In this document: piece by piece, positions 7,683 through 14,914 of the stretch
Position numbering within the stretch: position 1 is the first letter of the stretch
Layout of the letters: each line of letters starts with the position of its first letter
Assembly: GCF_001969815.1 (NCBI RefSeq)
Contig: NZ_MRBK01000004.1
Span: 62,001-126,000 of the forward strand
DNA length: 64,000 nucleotides
From: Bacillus swezeyi
GTDB taxonomy: Bacteria > Bacillota > Bacilli > Bacillales > Bacillaceae
Direction of reading: 5' to 3'
Translations under genes and position numbers: made by a program
The notes under the pieces: generated by a model
Told to the model about the DNA's origin: nothing
Databases searched by the model: none
What the model saw: only the letters and a program-made list of their open reading frames with translations

Positions 7683-8630
7683 ATGGAAAAAGCAATTGTT
7701 TTAGGAGCAACGGGTGGAACGGGTCAAGCAATTGTTTCAGAATTGTTGTCTAGAAATCAACAGGTGATCGCCTTCGGACGTTCCGAAAATAAATTAAAAA
7801 AATTAATGATGGAGCATCGTTCTACACCGCTATTAACCTATAAGCTGGGCGATGTCTTTGATTACAAGACCATCGTAGAGGCAGCAAAAGATGCAGATGT
7901 CATATTCCAATGTGCAAATGTTCAATATCATGAAATGGAAGAGAAACTCCTGCATCTTGGAGAAAGTGTAATGAAGGCAGCGGATATTTTAGGCAAGAAA
8001 ATCGTTATTGTAGACGGAATATATGTTTACGGCCGTCAAGTAGCTAAAGGAGATGAAAATCACCCTAAACACCCCCATACGAAAAAAGGGAAGATTAGAG
8101 TGGAATTTGAAAATTTAATATTCGATAATAAATGGAAGGATGCAAAATCATTAATTGTTAGGTTGCCGGACTATTATGGGAAAACGTCACAGAATTCTTA
8201 TTTACAGCCTACACTGACGGGAATGGCAGCAAATAAAATAGCGGTTTTTATCGGTAATCTAAAAACACCTCGGGAATATGTTTATTTGCCTGATGCCGCT
8301 AAGATGATTGTGGAAATAGCAAGCAAAGACGATTCTTACGGAGAAAATTGGAATATCCCCGGTGCTGGATTGATTTCAGGAAAAGAGATAATAAAAATGG
8401 CGCGTGAAATTACCGGGAATACAAAATTAGTGATTCCATTGAATAAAAATGCTATTCGTATAAGCGGATTGTTTGATCCGGTTATGAAGGAAGTGGTCGA
8501 AATCATGTATCTTACAGAAGAAGCATTTATGCTAAGCGGAGAAAAATATGAAAATAGAATAGGTGAAATTGTAGCTACACCTTATAAAGATGGGTTAAAA
8601 GAAACACTACATTTCTTAATGGGAAAATAA
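7683..8630 (+). CDS. NAD(P)-dependent epimerase/oxidoreductase
   Basis: Encodes 315 residues of the extended short-chain dehydrogenase (NmrA/epimerase-like) superfamily. The Rossmann loop GATGGTG is at residues 8-14, an ADVIFQCAN strand at about 75-83, and VDGIYVYG near 117-124 replaces the usual catalytic Tyr-x3-Lys, so the activity is open. The C-terminal half has NIPGAGLISGKEI, typical of nucleotide-sugar or flavonoid-reductase-like folds. The ATG follows GAGGAGG. Control by the TetR protein upstream is indicated by the shared operators. The substrate is unknown; such TetR/reductase pairs often respond to reactive aldehydes or quinones. Confidence 0.8.
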   Translation: MEKAIVLGATGGTGQAIVSELLSRNQQVIAFGRSENKLKKLMMEHRSTPLLTYKLGDVFDYKTIVEAAKDADVIFQCANVQYHEMEEKLLHLGESVMKAADILGKKIVIVDGIYVYGRQVAKGDENHPKHPHTKKGKIRVEFENLIFDNKWKDAKSLIVRLPDYYGKTSQNSYLQPTLTGMAANKIAVFIGNLKTPREYVYLPDAAKMIVEIASKDDSYGENWNIPGAGLISGKEIIKMAREITGNTKLVIPLNKNAIRISGLFDPVMKEVVEIMYLTEEAFMLSGEKYENRIGEIVATPYKDGLKETLHFLMGK

Positions 8631-8676
8631 AATAAAGCAGAGAATGAAAATTCAAACTCCAACGGCAGGAAGATTA

Positions 8677-8696
8677 GTTATTGATTAATCACTAAT
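8677..8696. promoter_or_regulatory. TetR-type operator, site 3 (downstream)
   Basis: A third copy of the inverted repeat: left arm GTTATTGAT perfect, right arm ATCACTAAT matching at seven of nine. It follows the oxidoreductase gene and precedes a 41-codon frame. Confidence 0.5.
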
Positions 8697-8709
8697 AAAA
8701 ACATTCTAG

Positions 8710-8835
8710 ATGAACGTTCATTTCCCCCTCTGGCGGAGCGCCGATCTTGGGCGCTGCATGAGCGGCTGGCTAATGGAGGCCGGCATTTCCGTTTTAACCT
8801 CGTTTTGGATACTGTTCAAGACGCTGCTCTTTTAA
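8710..8835 (+). pseudogene. Possible gene remnant, 41 codons, hydrophobic C-terminus
   Basis: An ATG frame begins 14 bases after operator site 3 and ends at TAA 8833-8835. It has no Shine-Dalgarno. The last 25 residues (from MSGWLMEAG to ILFKTLLF) form one membrane-like helix. Because the operator suggests a third controlled gene, this may be what is left of a membrane protein gene. It could also be chance. Confidence 0.25.
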
Positions 8836-8876
8836 ACGCCTTCATTTTCATTAACAACTGAAGGCATTGCACCAAT

Positions 8877-8902
8877 AAAAAGGAAGAGCAAAACGCTCTT
8901 CC
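8877..8902 (-). terminator. Terminator of the CBS-domain gene
   Basis: GGAAGAGC (8882-8889) pairs with GCTCTTCC (8895-8902), followed on the minus strand by a T-run. Confidence 0.88.
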
Positions 8903-8909
8903 TCACTGC

Positions 8910-9320
8910 TCAGGCCGGCTTTGAAATTTCGCTTAAAGCCTCCCCGGCTTTCTCATCTGCAGTATTTGTGACGGAAAGATCACCCAAAGCGACAATTCCG
9001 GCTAAATAGCCATCTTCAACAATCGGCAGCCTGCGAATTTGGTGTTTTGCCATCAGATCACTGGCCTCCTCAGCCGACATATCCGAATGACCGGTGACCA
9101 TCTCGGTGCTCATGACATCTTCGGCCGATGCGTCAATAACATTTTCAGCTACACACCTGATCACAATATCACGGTCTGACACGAGCCCCAGCAATTTTTC
9201 ATTCTCACAAACCGGGATTGAACCGACATTTTGATCACGCATTTTGCCTGCAATTTCTGCTACGGATGCGGATGGTTCGCAGCATTCGACATCGGTTGTC
9301 ATCACGTCTTTCAGCTTCAT
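8910..9320 (-). CDS. CBS-pair protein, YhcV-like
   Basis: Encodes 136 residues consisting almost only of two CBS domains (about 1-60 and 70-125). Both have the conserved ends: GSIPVCENEKLLGLVSDRDIV in the first and IRRLPIVEDGYLAGIVALGDL in the second. Such stand-alone Bateman modules bind adenine nucleotides and signal energy state; the partner is unknown. ATG 9320 follows AAGGAGG. It is close to B. subtilis YhcV. The neighbouring CorA and CNNM genes may point to a link with magnesium or ATP status, but the gene has its own terminator and no shared promoter is visible. Confidence 0.85.
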   Translation of the reverse strand: MKLKDVMTTDVECCEPSASVAEIAGKMRDQNVGSIPVCENEKLLGLVSDRDIVIRCVAENVIDASAEDVMSTEMVTGHSDMSAEEASDLMAKHQIRRLPIVEDGYLAGIVALGDLSVTNTADEKAGEALSEISKPA

Positions 9321-9386
9321 TTGGGATTCCTCCTTTATCAGCGGTGTAGTATGTGCTTTTCCGAAAAATCCGGGAGTTAAACATCA

Positions 9387-10340
9387 TTAAAAGAAGCCCT
9401 TCCTTTTCATATATCTTTTTTTGTCTTTTAATAAATCACCCGTCCAGCCCTTCTTTCTCAAATAGAGATAAACCAGAACCGTTGATGAAAAGATTAGTAT
9501 AAGCGAAAACAAGTAGCCGTATTTTAATGATAGTTCAGGCATCACCTCAAAGTTCATCCCCCAAAGGGCGCCGAAGGATGTCATCGGCGTGAAGATCGTC
9601 GTAAAAATGGTCAGGGCTTTAAAAATCTCATTCCCTCTGTGGGAAGTCACCACTTCTTCTGAATGGAGCAGATAATTGATTTCATTGGCATATTCTTTGA
9701 TCAATCCCATCCCTCTGTCGATCTCGCAAAAGGTGCGGCGCTGTTCAGTTGCATCAAAATCTTTTGAAACAAATGCTTCTTTGACTCCCATTCCTATTTT
9801 TTTCATGGATAAAATCAAACTTCTCATGATCAACAACTCATGGCGCCGCTTATGAATAAGTTCAATAATGCTTTTGTTATTATCATGATGAAATCCCCAT
9901 CTTAGTTTTCCAAGCTGAACTTCAAAGTGCTCGAGTTCCTTCAAGTACACTCTCATTAATTCTCCCAATAATACCAAAAACGCCTCTGCTGCGTCATCGC
10001 ATCTCATAAGTTGTTCATGCATCCGCCGGCTGCCAAGCTCTTCGAAAACGGACAAATCTAAATTCATCGTAAAAAAATAGTTTTTTGTTAAATAAAAATG
10101 AAAAGCTGAGCGGTTCTGCTCCTCTTCTGGTGCTTGATCATAAATATACGAACCGTAGAGGGCTTCCCTGTCTTGGGCGGCAACATTGAAATCCAAGCAA
10201 TTGATGTTTGTTGAAGGAACGCCTTGAAACCATTTCCGGCATCCCGGCCAGTGATCAGGTTGAATCAGCCCTTGTGCCTTTGTTTTTTCGTGAGGCCCGA
10301 GCTGATACCATGTCCAGCCCTCTCCCTGAAATACTCTCAT
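9387..10340 (-). CDS. CorA-family divalent metal transporter, YfjQ-like
   Basis: Encodes 317 residues. A long cytoplasmic N-terminal domain is followed by two C-terminal membrane helices (about 255-275 and 287-308). The pore motif GMNFEVMPEL, the CorA Gly-Met-Asn signature, lies between them. CorA pentamers carry Mg2+ (or Co2+, Ni2+, Zn2+) into the cell. The protein is close to B. subtilis YfjQ. ATG 10340 follows a GAGGAGG. It faces away from the CNNM/CorC gene at 10477 across about 140 bases, an arrangement that suggests a joint role in magnesium balance. Confidence 0.9.
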   Translation of the reverse strand: MRVFQGEGWTWYQLGPHEKTKAQGLIQPDHWPGCRKWFQGVPSTNINCLDFNVAAQDREALYGSYIYDQAPEEEQNRSAFHFYLTKNYFFTMNLDLSVFEELGSRRMHEQLMRCDDAAEAFLVLLGELMRVYLKELEHFEVQLGKLRWGFHHDNNKSIIELIHKRRHELLIMRSLILSMKKIGMGVKEAFVSKDFDATEQRRTFCEIDRGMGLIKEYANEINYLLHSEEVVTSHRGNEIFKALTIFTTIFTPMTSFGALWGMNFEVMPELSLKYGYLFSLILIFSSTVLVYLYLRKKGWTGDLLKDKKRYMKRKGFF

Positions 10341-10476
10341 ATTTTCATATCCTCCTCATCATCCGGCTCATTTGCTTTCTATTTCTTTGCCCGCCCTCAG
10401 CATAAATAAACATGATGTTTGCCGCCTGCGGGCATGTGGAATGAAGCGAGTATGATGTTTTCATAGAAAAGGAGGT

Positions 10477-11805
10477 GTGCGCCTTCTTTTTTCAGAAGGC
10501 CTGGCATTGGAATTTTTGAAGCTGATCGCCGTAGCCGTTTTAATTGCATTGACGGGATTTTTCGTAGCGGTTGAATTTGCCATCGTAAAAGTAAGACGGA
10601 CAAAGATCGACCAATTGATCGTTCAGAAAAAAAAGGGCGCGCTTGCTGCAAAAGAAGTGACTTCACACCTTGATGAATATTTATCAGCCTGCCAGCTCGG
10701 CATAACGGTGACGGCGCTTGGTCTTGGCTGGCTTGGCGAACCGACGATGCAAAGCTTATTGCATCCCCTTTTTTCGAAACTCGGTTTGAATGAACCGGCA
10801 ACACACGTCCTTTCATTTTTTATCGCTTTTTTATCCGTCACTTACTTGAACGTCGTCGTCGGAGAACTGGCGCCTAAAACCGTCGCCATTCAAAAAGCGG
10901 AGGCCGTTACACTGCTTTTTTCAAAACCGATGATTTGGTTTTATAAAATGATGTTTCCGTTTATATGGCTGCTTAACCATTCAGCCCGTATGATCACCGG
11001 GGTTTTCGGAATGAAGCCGACCGGAGGACATGAACTGGCCTATACGGAAGAAGAATTGAGAACGCTCCTGTCCGAAAGCTATCAAAGCGGGGAAATCAAC
11101 CAAAATGAATTGAGATATGTGAACAATATTTTTAAATTTGATGAGCGAATGGCAAAGGAAATCATGGTGCCGAGAAATGAAATGTCCGTCTTATCTCTTG
11201 AAGACGGCATGAAAAAAGTAAAGCACCTGATCAAAAAAACGAAGCATACCCGTTTCCCCATTATGAAGGAAGACAAGGACCACATTGTCGGAATGATCAA
11301 TATAAAAGAGCTGCTTCTGGCCGAGCTTGCAGGCGATTTCACAATGGAAGCCGAGAAGCTAAAGCCGTATATCCATTCCGTCATCTACGCCATTGAAACC
11401 ATTCCCGTATACAAGCTGTTCGTCAAAATGCAGAAAGAACATACACAGATGGCCATTCTCGTGGATGAATACGGCGGAACATCAGGCCTGGTTACCGTCG
11501 AGGATATCGTGGAGGAAATTGTCGGCGATATTCGTGATGAATTTGATACGGAGGAAGTTGCCGATATTCGCAAGCTCAAAGAACATCATTATATAATGAA
11601 CGCCAAAGTACTGGTCAGCGATGTAAACGACCTGCTTGGGATTCATTTAACCGATGATGAAATCGATACAATCGGCGGCTGGTTTCTCACACAAAACATC
11701 GAAAGCAGGCCCGGAACCGAAATCGAAAGTGAAGGATATCTTTTTAAAGTGAAAGAAATGGATGGCCATCGGATTGTGTGGATTGAAGTGACAAAAGCCG
11801 CATGA
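10477..11805 (+). CDS. CNNM/CorC-family magnesium exporter-like protein (MpfA/YhdP type)
   Basis: Encodes about 442 residues: an N-terminal DUF21 membrane domain (three to four helices, residues 10-190), a CBS pair (215-340, with IMVPRNEM at its start) and a CorC_HlyC domain at the C-terminus. The family includes B. subtilis MpfA (YhdP), which exports Mg2+. The start is unsettled. GTG 10477 lies one base after GGAGG, which is too close; the next in-frame candidate is TTG 10507. A 6-bp hairpin between the Shine-Dalgarno and TTG could bring them together. Divergent from the CorA gene. Confidence 0.88.
   Translation: MRLLFSEGLALEFLKLIAVAVLIALTGFFVAVEFAIVKVRRTKIDQLIVQKKKGALAAKEVTSHLDEYLSACQLGITVTALGLGWLGEPTMQSLLHPLFSKLGLNEPATHVLSFFIAFLSVTYLNVVVGELAPKTVAIQKAEAVTLLFSKPMIWFYKMMFPFIWLLNHSARMITGVFGMKPTGGHELAYTEEELRTLLSESYQSGEINQNELRYVNNIFKFDERMAKEIMVPRNEMSVLSLEDGMKKVKHLIKKTKHTRFPIMKEDKDHIVGMINIKELLLAELAGDFTMEAEKLKPYIHSVIYAIETIPVYKLFVKMQKEHTQMAILVDEYGGTSGLVTVEDIVEEIVGDIRDEFDTEEVADIRKLKEHHYIMNAKVLVSDVNDLLGIHLTDDEIDTIGGWFLTQNIESRPGTEIESEGYLFKVKEMDGHRIVWIEVTKAA
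10481..10500 (+). other. Hairpin between the ribosome site and the CNNM-gene start
   Basis: GCCTTC (10481-10486) can pair with GAAGGC (10495-10500) around the loop TTTTTTCA. It directly follows GGAGGTGTGC and precedes CTGGCATTG. Folding leaves 11 unpaired bases between GGAGG and TTG 10507. Confidence 0.4.
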
Positions 11806-11863
11806 GCCCGGTGATCCCGTTTATTTCAGCCCCGCCCTGTCTGCTTTTCTCCCCAAAAACCAT

Positions 11864-11880
11864 GTAAGGAAATCTGACAT
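11864..11880. promoter_or_regulatory. TnrA site of amtB-glnK
   Basis: TGTAAGGAAATCTGACA fits the TnrA consensus TGTNA-N7-TNACA exactly. Its centre is about 49 bases upstream of the expected transcription start, the spacing known for TnrA activation of nrgAB in B. subtilis. TnrA activates under nitrogen limitation. Confidence 0.88.
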
Positions 11881-11908
11881 GTTCATCATGATATCTTTCT
11901 TTTGTCAC

Positions 11909-11914
11909 TATAAT
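11909..11914 (+). promoter_or_regulatory. -10 element of the amtB promoter
   Basis: TATAAT without a recognisable -35 at 17 bases, as expected for a TnrA-dependent promoter. Confidence 0.7.
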
Positions 11915-11955
11915 GAAAGAATAAAAGAATTTGAACTACGACGGAGGAATGAAAC

Positions 11956-13167
11956 ATGCAGATGGGGGATACAGTATTTATGTTCTTTTGCGCCTTGCTC
12001 GTATGGCTGATGACGCCGGGCATCGCTTTATTTTACGGGGGGCTGGTGAGAAGCAAGAATGTGCTGAGCACTGTCATGCACAGCTTGTCATCGATCGCGA
12101 TCGTCTCCATCATATGGATTCTGTTCGGCTATTCTCTCGCTTTTGCGCCGGGAAATCCATTGATCGGCGGCTTGGATTGGATCGGGCTGCACGGCGTGGG
12201 CTTTGAACCCAATGCTGATTATTCAGAGACGATTCCGCATACCCTCTATATGATGTTCCAGTTGACGTTTGCCGTGCTTACGACGGCGATTATTTCCGGA
12301 AGCTTTGCTGAACGCATGCGTTTTCCGGCATTTATCCTTTTTTCGGTGCTATGGGTCGTGCTTGTCTACTCTCCTGTCGCCCACTGGGTTTGGGGCGGAG
12401 GTTGGCTTCACAAGCTGGGCGCCATTGATTTCGCCGGAGGAAACGTCGTCCATATTTCATCAGGTGTAGCCGGGCTGGTTGTCGCGATTGTGCTCGGCAA
12501 ACGAAAAAATATCAGCGACACCGCGCCGCACAACTTGCTTCTTACATTGCTCGGCGCAACACTGATCTGGTTTGGATGGTTCGGATTTAACGTCGGAAGC
12601 GCGTTGACGATCGATGAAGTCGCAATGACGGCTTTCATCAACACCAATACCGCGGCGGCGGCCGGACTGATCGGCTGGCTTTTGGCTGAATGGCTGATCA
12701 ATAAAAAACCGACAATGCTCGGGGCCGTCTCAGGAGCGATCGCCGGGCTCGTCGCCATTACGCCCGGCGCAGGTTTTGTTACTCCTTTCTCATCCGTGTT
12801 TATTGGATTGATCGGAGGCGCTGTCTGTTTTTGGGGCGTGTTTTCTCTCAAGAAAACATTCGGCTATGATGACGCGCTTGACGCTTTCGGTCTTCACGGC
12901 ATCGGCGGAACCTGGGGCGGGATTGCGACAGGGCTGTTTGCCACAACTTCAGTCAATTCAGGCGGAGCCGACGGGCTTTTTTACGGTGACTTCAGCCTGC
13001 TGTGGAAACAGTTCATTGCCATCGCTGCAACATATTTGTTTGTTGCAATCGTCACTTACGCTATTATTAAAGTAGTCAGCATCTTCTTTAACCTCCGTGC
13101 GTCCGAGGACGAAGAATCGTTAGGCCTTGATCTGACGATGCATGGTGAAAAAGCGTATCAAGATTAA
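11956..13167 (+). CDS. amtB: Ammonium transporter AmtB (NrgA)
   Basis: Encodes 403 residues with about eleven membrane helices. Family signatures include FYGGLVRSKNVLS near residue 25, the pore region AVAHWVWGGGWL-like segment near 145, DFAGGNVVHISSGVAGL near 160 and DAFGLHGIGGTWGG near 315, with the paired histidines of the ammonia path. It takes up ammonium when nitrogen is scarce. ATG 11956 follows CGGAGGA. It forms an operon with glnK, 19 bases downstream, under the TnrA site at 11864-11880. Confidence 0.96.
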   Translation: MQMGDTVFMFFCALLVWLMTPGIALFYGGLVRSKNVLSTVMHSLSSIAIVSIIWILFGYSLAFAPGNPLIGGLDWIGLHGVGFEPNADYSETIPHTLYMMFQLTFAVLTTAIISGSFAERMRFPAFILFSVLWVVLVYSPVAHWVWGGGWLHKLGAIDFAGGNVVHISSGVAGLVVAIVLGKRKNISDTAPHNLLLTLLGATLIWFGWFGFNVGSALTIDEVAMTAFINTNTAAAAGLIGWLLAEWLINKKPTMLGAVSGAIAGLVAITPGAGFVTPFSSVFIGLIGGAVCFWGVFSLKKTFGYDDALDAFGLHGIGGTWGGIATGLFATTSVNSGGADGLFYGDFSLLWKQFIAIAATYLFVAIVTYAIIKVVSIFFNLRASEDEESLGLDLTMHGEKAYQD

Positions 13168-13186
13168 TTTGTCAGGGAGTGGTGGT

Positions 13187-13537
13187 ATGAGCGGTCAAAT
13201 GTATAAAGTGGAAATTGTGACTCGTCCTACAAACTTTGAAAAGCTGAAAACTGAGCTGGCCAAAATCGGGGTCACTTCGATTACGTTTTATAATGTACAC
13301 GGATGCGGCCTGCAAAAAGGACATACAGAACTTTACCGCGGCGTCAAACGCGAAAGCAATGTGTATGAAAGATTAAAAGTGGAAATCGTCGTCAGCAATG
13401 TGCCTGTTGAAAAAGTGGCCGAGACGGCGCAGAACGTACTGAAAACCGGAGAACCCGGGGACGGAAAAATCTTTATATCCGAAATTAAAAACACCATCAA
13501 CATTCGTACAGGCGAGGAAGGTCCTGACGCTTTATAA
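13187..13537 (+). CDS. glnK: PII-like nitrogen regulator GlnK (NrgB)
   Basis: Encodes 116 residues, the same length as B. subtilis NrgB. It begins MSGQMYKVEIVTRPTNF at ATG 13187, after AGGGAGTGG; longer in-frame readings overlap amtB and lack a ribosome site. The T-loop region GCGLQKGHTELYRGV places Tyr50 at the usual modification position of PII proteins, although the Bacillus protein is not known to be uridylylated. GlnK binds AmtB and ATP and also interacts with TnrA at the membrane. It ends before a strong terminator. Confidence 0.95.
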   Translation: MSGQMYKVEIVTRPTNFEKLKTELAKIGVTSITFYNVHGCGLQKGHTELYRGVKRESNVYERLKVEIVVSNVPVEKVAETAQNVLKTGEPGDGKIFISEIKNTINIRTGEEGPDAL

Positions 13538-13546
13538 ATCATGATT

Positions 13547-13580
13547 AAAGCTCCCGGCGCAAAATTGCGCGGGAGCTTTT
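13547..13580. terminator. Bidirectional terminator between glnK and clpP2
   Basis: AAAGCTCCCGGCGC and GCGCGGGAGCTTTT flank a six-base loop. A- and T-tracts on both sides serve converging genes. Confidence 0.92.
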
Positions 13581-13587
13581 CTGCATT

Positions 13588-14160
13588 TTATAAGATGGCA
13601 TCGATGATGCCGTACTCTTTTGCCTCGTCTGCATTCATAAAATAATCGCGTTCCATGTCTTCTCTTAACTTTTCAATGGGCTGACCCGTCCGTTCATGAA
13701 AAAACTGCTCGATTTTTTTCTTCAGTTTGATAATGCGCTTGGCTGAAATCTCCATGTCAGTCGCTTGGCCTTTGACACCGCCGAGCGGCTGATGGATCAT
13801 GATTTCGCTGTTTTTGAGGGCATATCGCTTTCCTTTCGTTCCGCCTGTGAGCAGGATCGCTCCCATTGAAGCCGCCATTCCGACACAGATTGTGCGGATG
13901 TCCGGTTTCACATATTCCATTGTGTCTAAAATCGCGTATCCGGCTGAGGTTGAACCGCCGGGACTGTTGATATAAATCGAAATATCCTTTTCATCATCCT
14001 CCGCTGACAGAAACAGCAGCTGGGCGGTGACACGGTTGGCGAGATCGTCCGTACATTCAGAGCCGATCATAATGATCCGGTCCTTTAGAAGCCTTGAAAA
14101 TATATCGTACGACCTTTCTCCCCCCGCTGTTCTCTCAATGACATAAGGAATGGTGTTCAT
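13588..14160 (-). CDS. Second ClpP-type protease subunit, linked to an ECF sigma factor
   Basis: Encodes 190 residues, normal for ClpP. The catalytic triad is intact at the canonical numbers: Ser98 in GMAASMG, His123 in IHQPLGG and Asp172 in ERDYFMN. ClpP tetradecamers degrade proteins fed by ClpX, ClpC or ClpE. Several residues differ from the main Bacillus ClpP (for example [10 protein letters not shown] and AILLTGG), and the context is not the housekeeping clpP locus, so it is a paralogue. Its GGAGG overlaps the stop TAG of the sigma gene 12 bases upstream (TAGGAGG), so the two are translationally coupled. It could form its own particle or mix with the housekeeping ClpP. Confidence 0.92.
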   Translation of the reverse strand: MNTIPYVIERTAGGERSYDIFSRLLKDRIIMIGSECTDDLANRVTAQLLFLSAEDDEKDISIYINSPGGSTSAGYAILDTMEYVKPDIRTICVGMAASMGAILLTGGTKGKRYALKNSEIMIHQPLGGVKGQATDMEISAKRIIKLKKKIEQFFHERTGQPIEKLREDMERDYFMNADEAKEYGIIDAIL

Positions 14161-14172
14161 CGCCTCTACCTC

Positions 14173-14781
14173 CTAGGCAGCACACCTCATCACGCTTCCG
14201 CAATACGGCTGTGAAGCGCCCGGAAGCCAAGTCTTTTTCGCATATTCCAGCAGATGATCAGGATTATGAAACCGTATGGCTTGAACAAGCAGCCTGCTGT
14301 GTTCTTCATGATCCCCTTCCGCCGCATCCCGATGGAGCACATCGGGAGAAAGGCCTTTTAAACGCTGGCGGGATCTGAATAAAAGCGATTTAACCGATGA
14401 TTCTGGTTTATCGAGCGTTTCGGCAATTTCATGCAGCTGAAAGGAGAAAACATCCTTGAGCAGAAAAATCGTTAATTGCTTCGGTGTTAATATATTTGAA
14501 AGCTTTTTCAGCAGGTGCTCAAATTCATCCGCTGCTTTCATGTTTTCTGTCTGTCCGCCTGCCGGATTGTCCGCCGCGAGAAAGCATTCGCGCTTTCTTT
14601 TTCTAAGCTGGTCAATCCATTTGTGCTTCGCCACCGTTTTTTGATAAGCATGTGAGGCGTCTGTCCGATTGATTTCCATTAATTTCAGGATTGTATCCTG
14701 AGCTAAATCCTCGGCATCCCATTTGTCGCCGGTGATTCTCAAACAGTACTTCATCAGCGCTTTTTGATTTAATTCATTCAT
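14173..14781 (-). CDS. ECF-type RNA polymerase sigma factor co-transcribed with clpP2
   Basis: Encodes about 202 residues. Region 2 is recognisable in WDAEDLAQDTILKLMEINR (about 25-43) and region 4 in LTIFLLKDVFSFQLHEIAETLDKPESSVKSLLFRSRQRL (about 103-141). About 45 residues follow region 4 and end in Met-Arg-Cys-Ala-Ala, an ssrA-like C-terminus. No anti-sigma gene is adjacent; the partner is clpP2. ATG 14781 is 13 bases from AAGGAG, while GTG 14793 in frame is only one base from it, so the start is uncertain. The ATG lies at the centre of a perfect palindrome. Confidence 0.85.
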   Translation of the reverse strand: MNELNQKALMKYCLRITGDKWDAEDLAQDTILKLMEINRTDASHAYQKTVAKHKWIDQLRKRKRECFLAADNPAGGQTENMKAADEFEHLLKKLSNILTPKQLTIFLLKDVFSFQLHEIAETLDKPESSVKSLLFRSRQRLKGLSPDVLHRDAAEGDHEEHSRLLVQAIRFHNPDHLLEYAKKTWLPGASQPYCGSVMRCAA

Positions 14782-14790
14782 GAATGAATT
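14771..14790. repeat. Perfect 20-bp palindrome over the sigma-factor start codon
   Basis: AATTCATTCA-TGAATGAATT is a perfect inverted repeat centred between the A and T of the ATG at 14781. As RNA it could form a hairpin hiding the start; as DNA it could be an operator. Confidence 0.7.
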
Positions 14791-14844
14791 CACACTCCTT
14801 AAAAGAGGCCTCTTACTTTAATAAACGGCTGGCCCCGCCGATTT

Positions 14845-14872
14845 GATACGGGGATTTTAAAATATTGTAACA
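14845..14872 (-). promoter_or_regulatory. Possible ECF-type promoter of the sigma-clpP2 operon
   Basis: On the minus strand TGTTAC (14867-14872) and CGTATC (14845-14850) are 16 bases apart, with an A/T-rich spacer. ECF promoters have this general shape and ECF genes are often self-activating. The hexamers do not match a known regulon. Confidence 0.35.
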
Positions 14873-14900
14873 AAAAAACGCCTATCATATATGATAGGCG
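14872..14900 (-). terminator. Terminator of spoIIQ
   Basis: A perfect 22-bp inverted repeat (14879-14900, arms CGCCTATCATA/TATGATAGGCG) is followed on the minus strand by seven T. Confidence 0.92.
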
Positions 14901-14914
14901 TCAAACAGCGTGCC

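Noticed and set aside
7022-8700. Mobile element around the TetR island
   Set aside because: The region is AT-rich, but no terminal inverted repeats, target duplication, integrase or transposase was found.
12408-12851. Minus-strand open frame inside amtB
   Set aside because: It is a proline/alanine-rich shadow of the ammonium transporter gene with no ribosome site.
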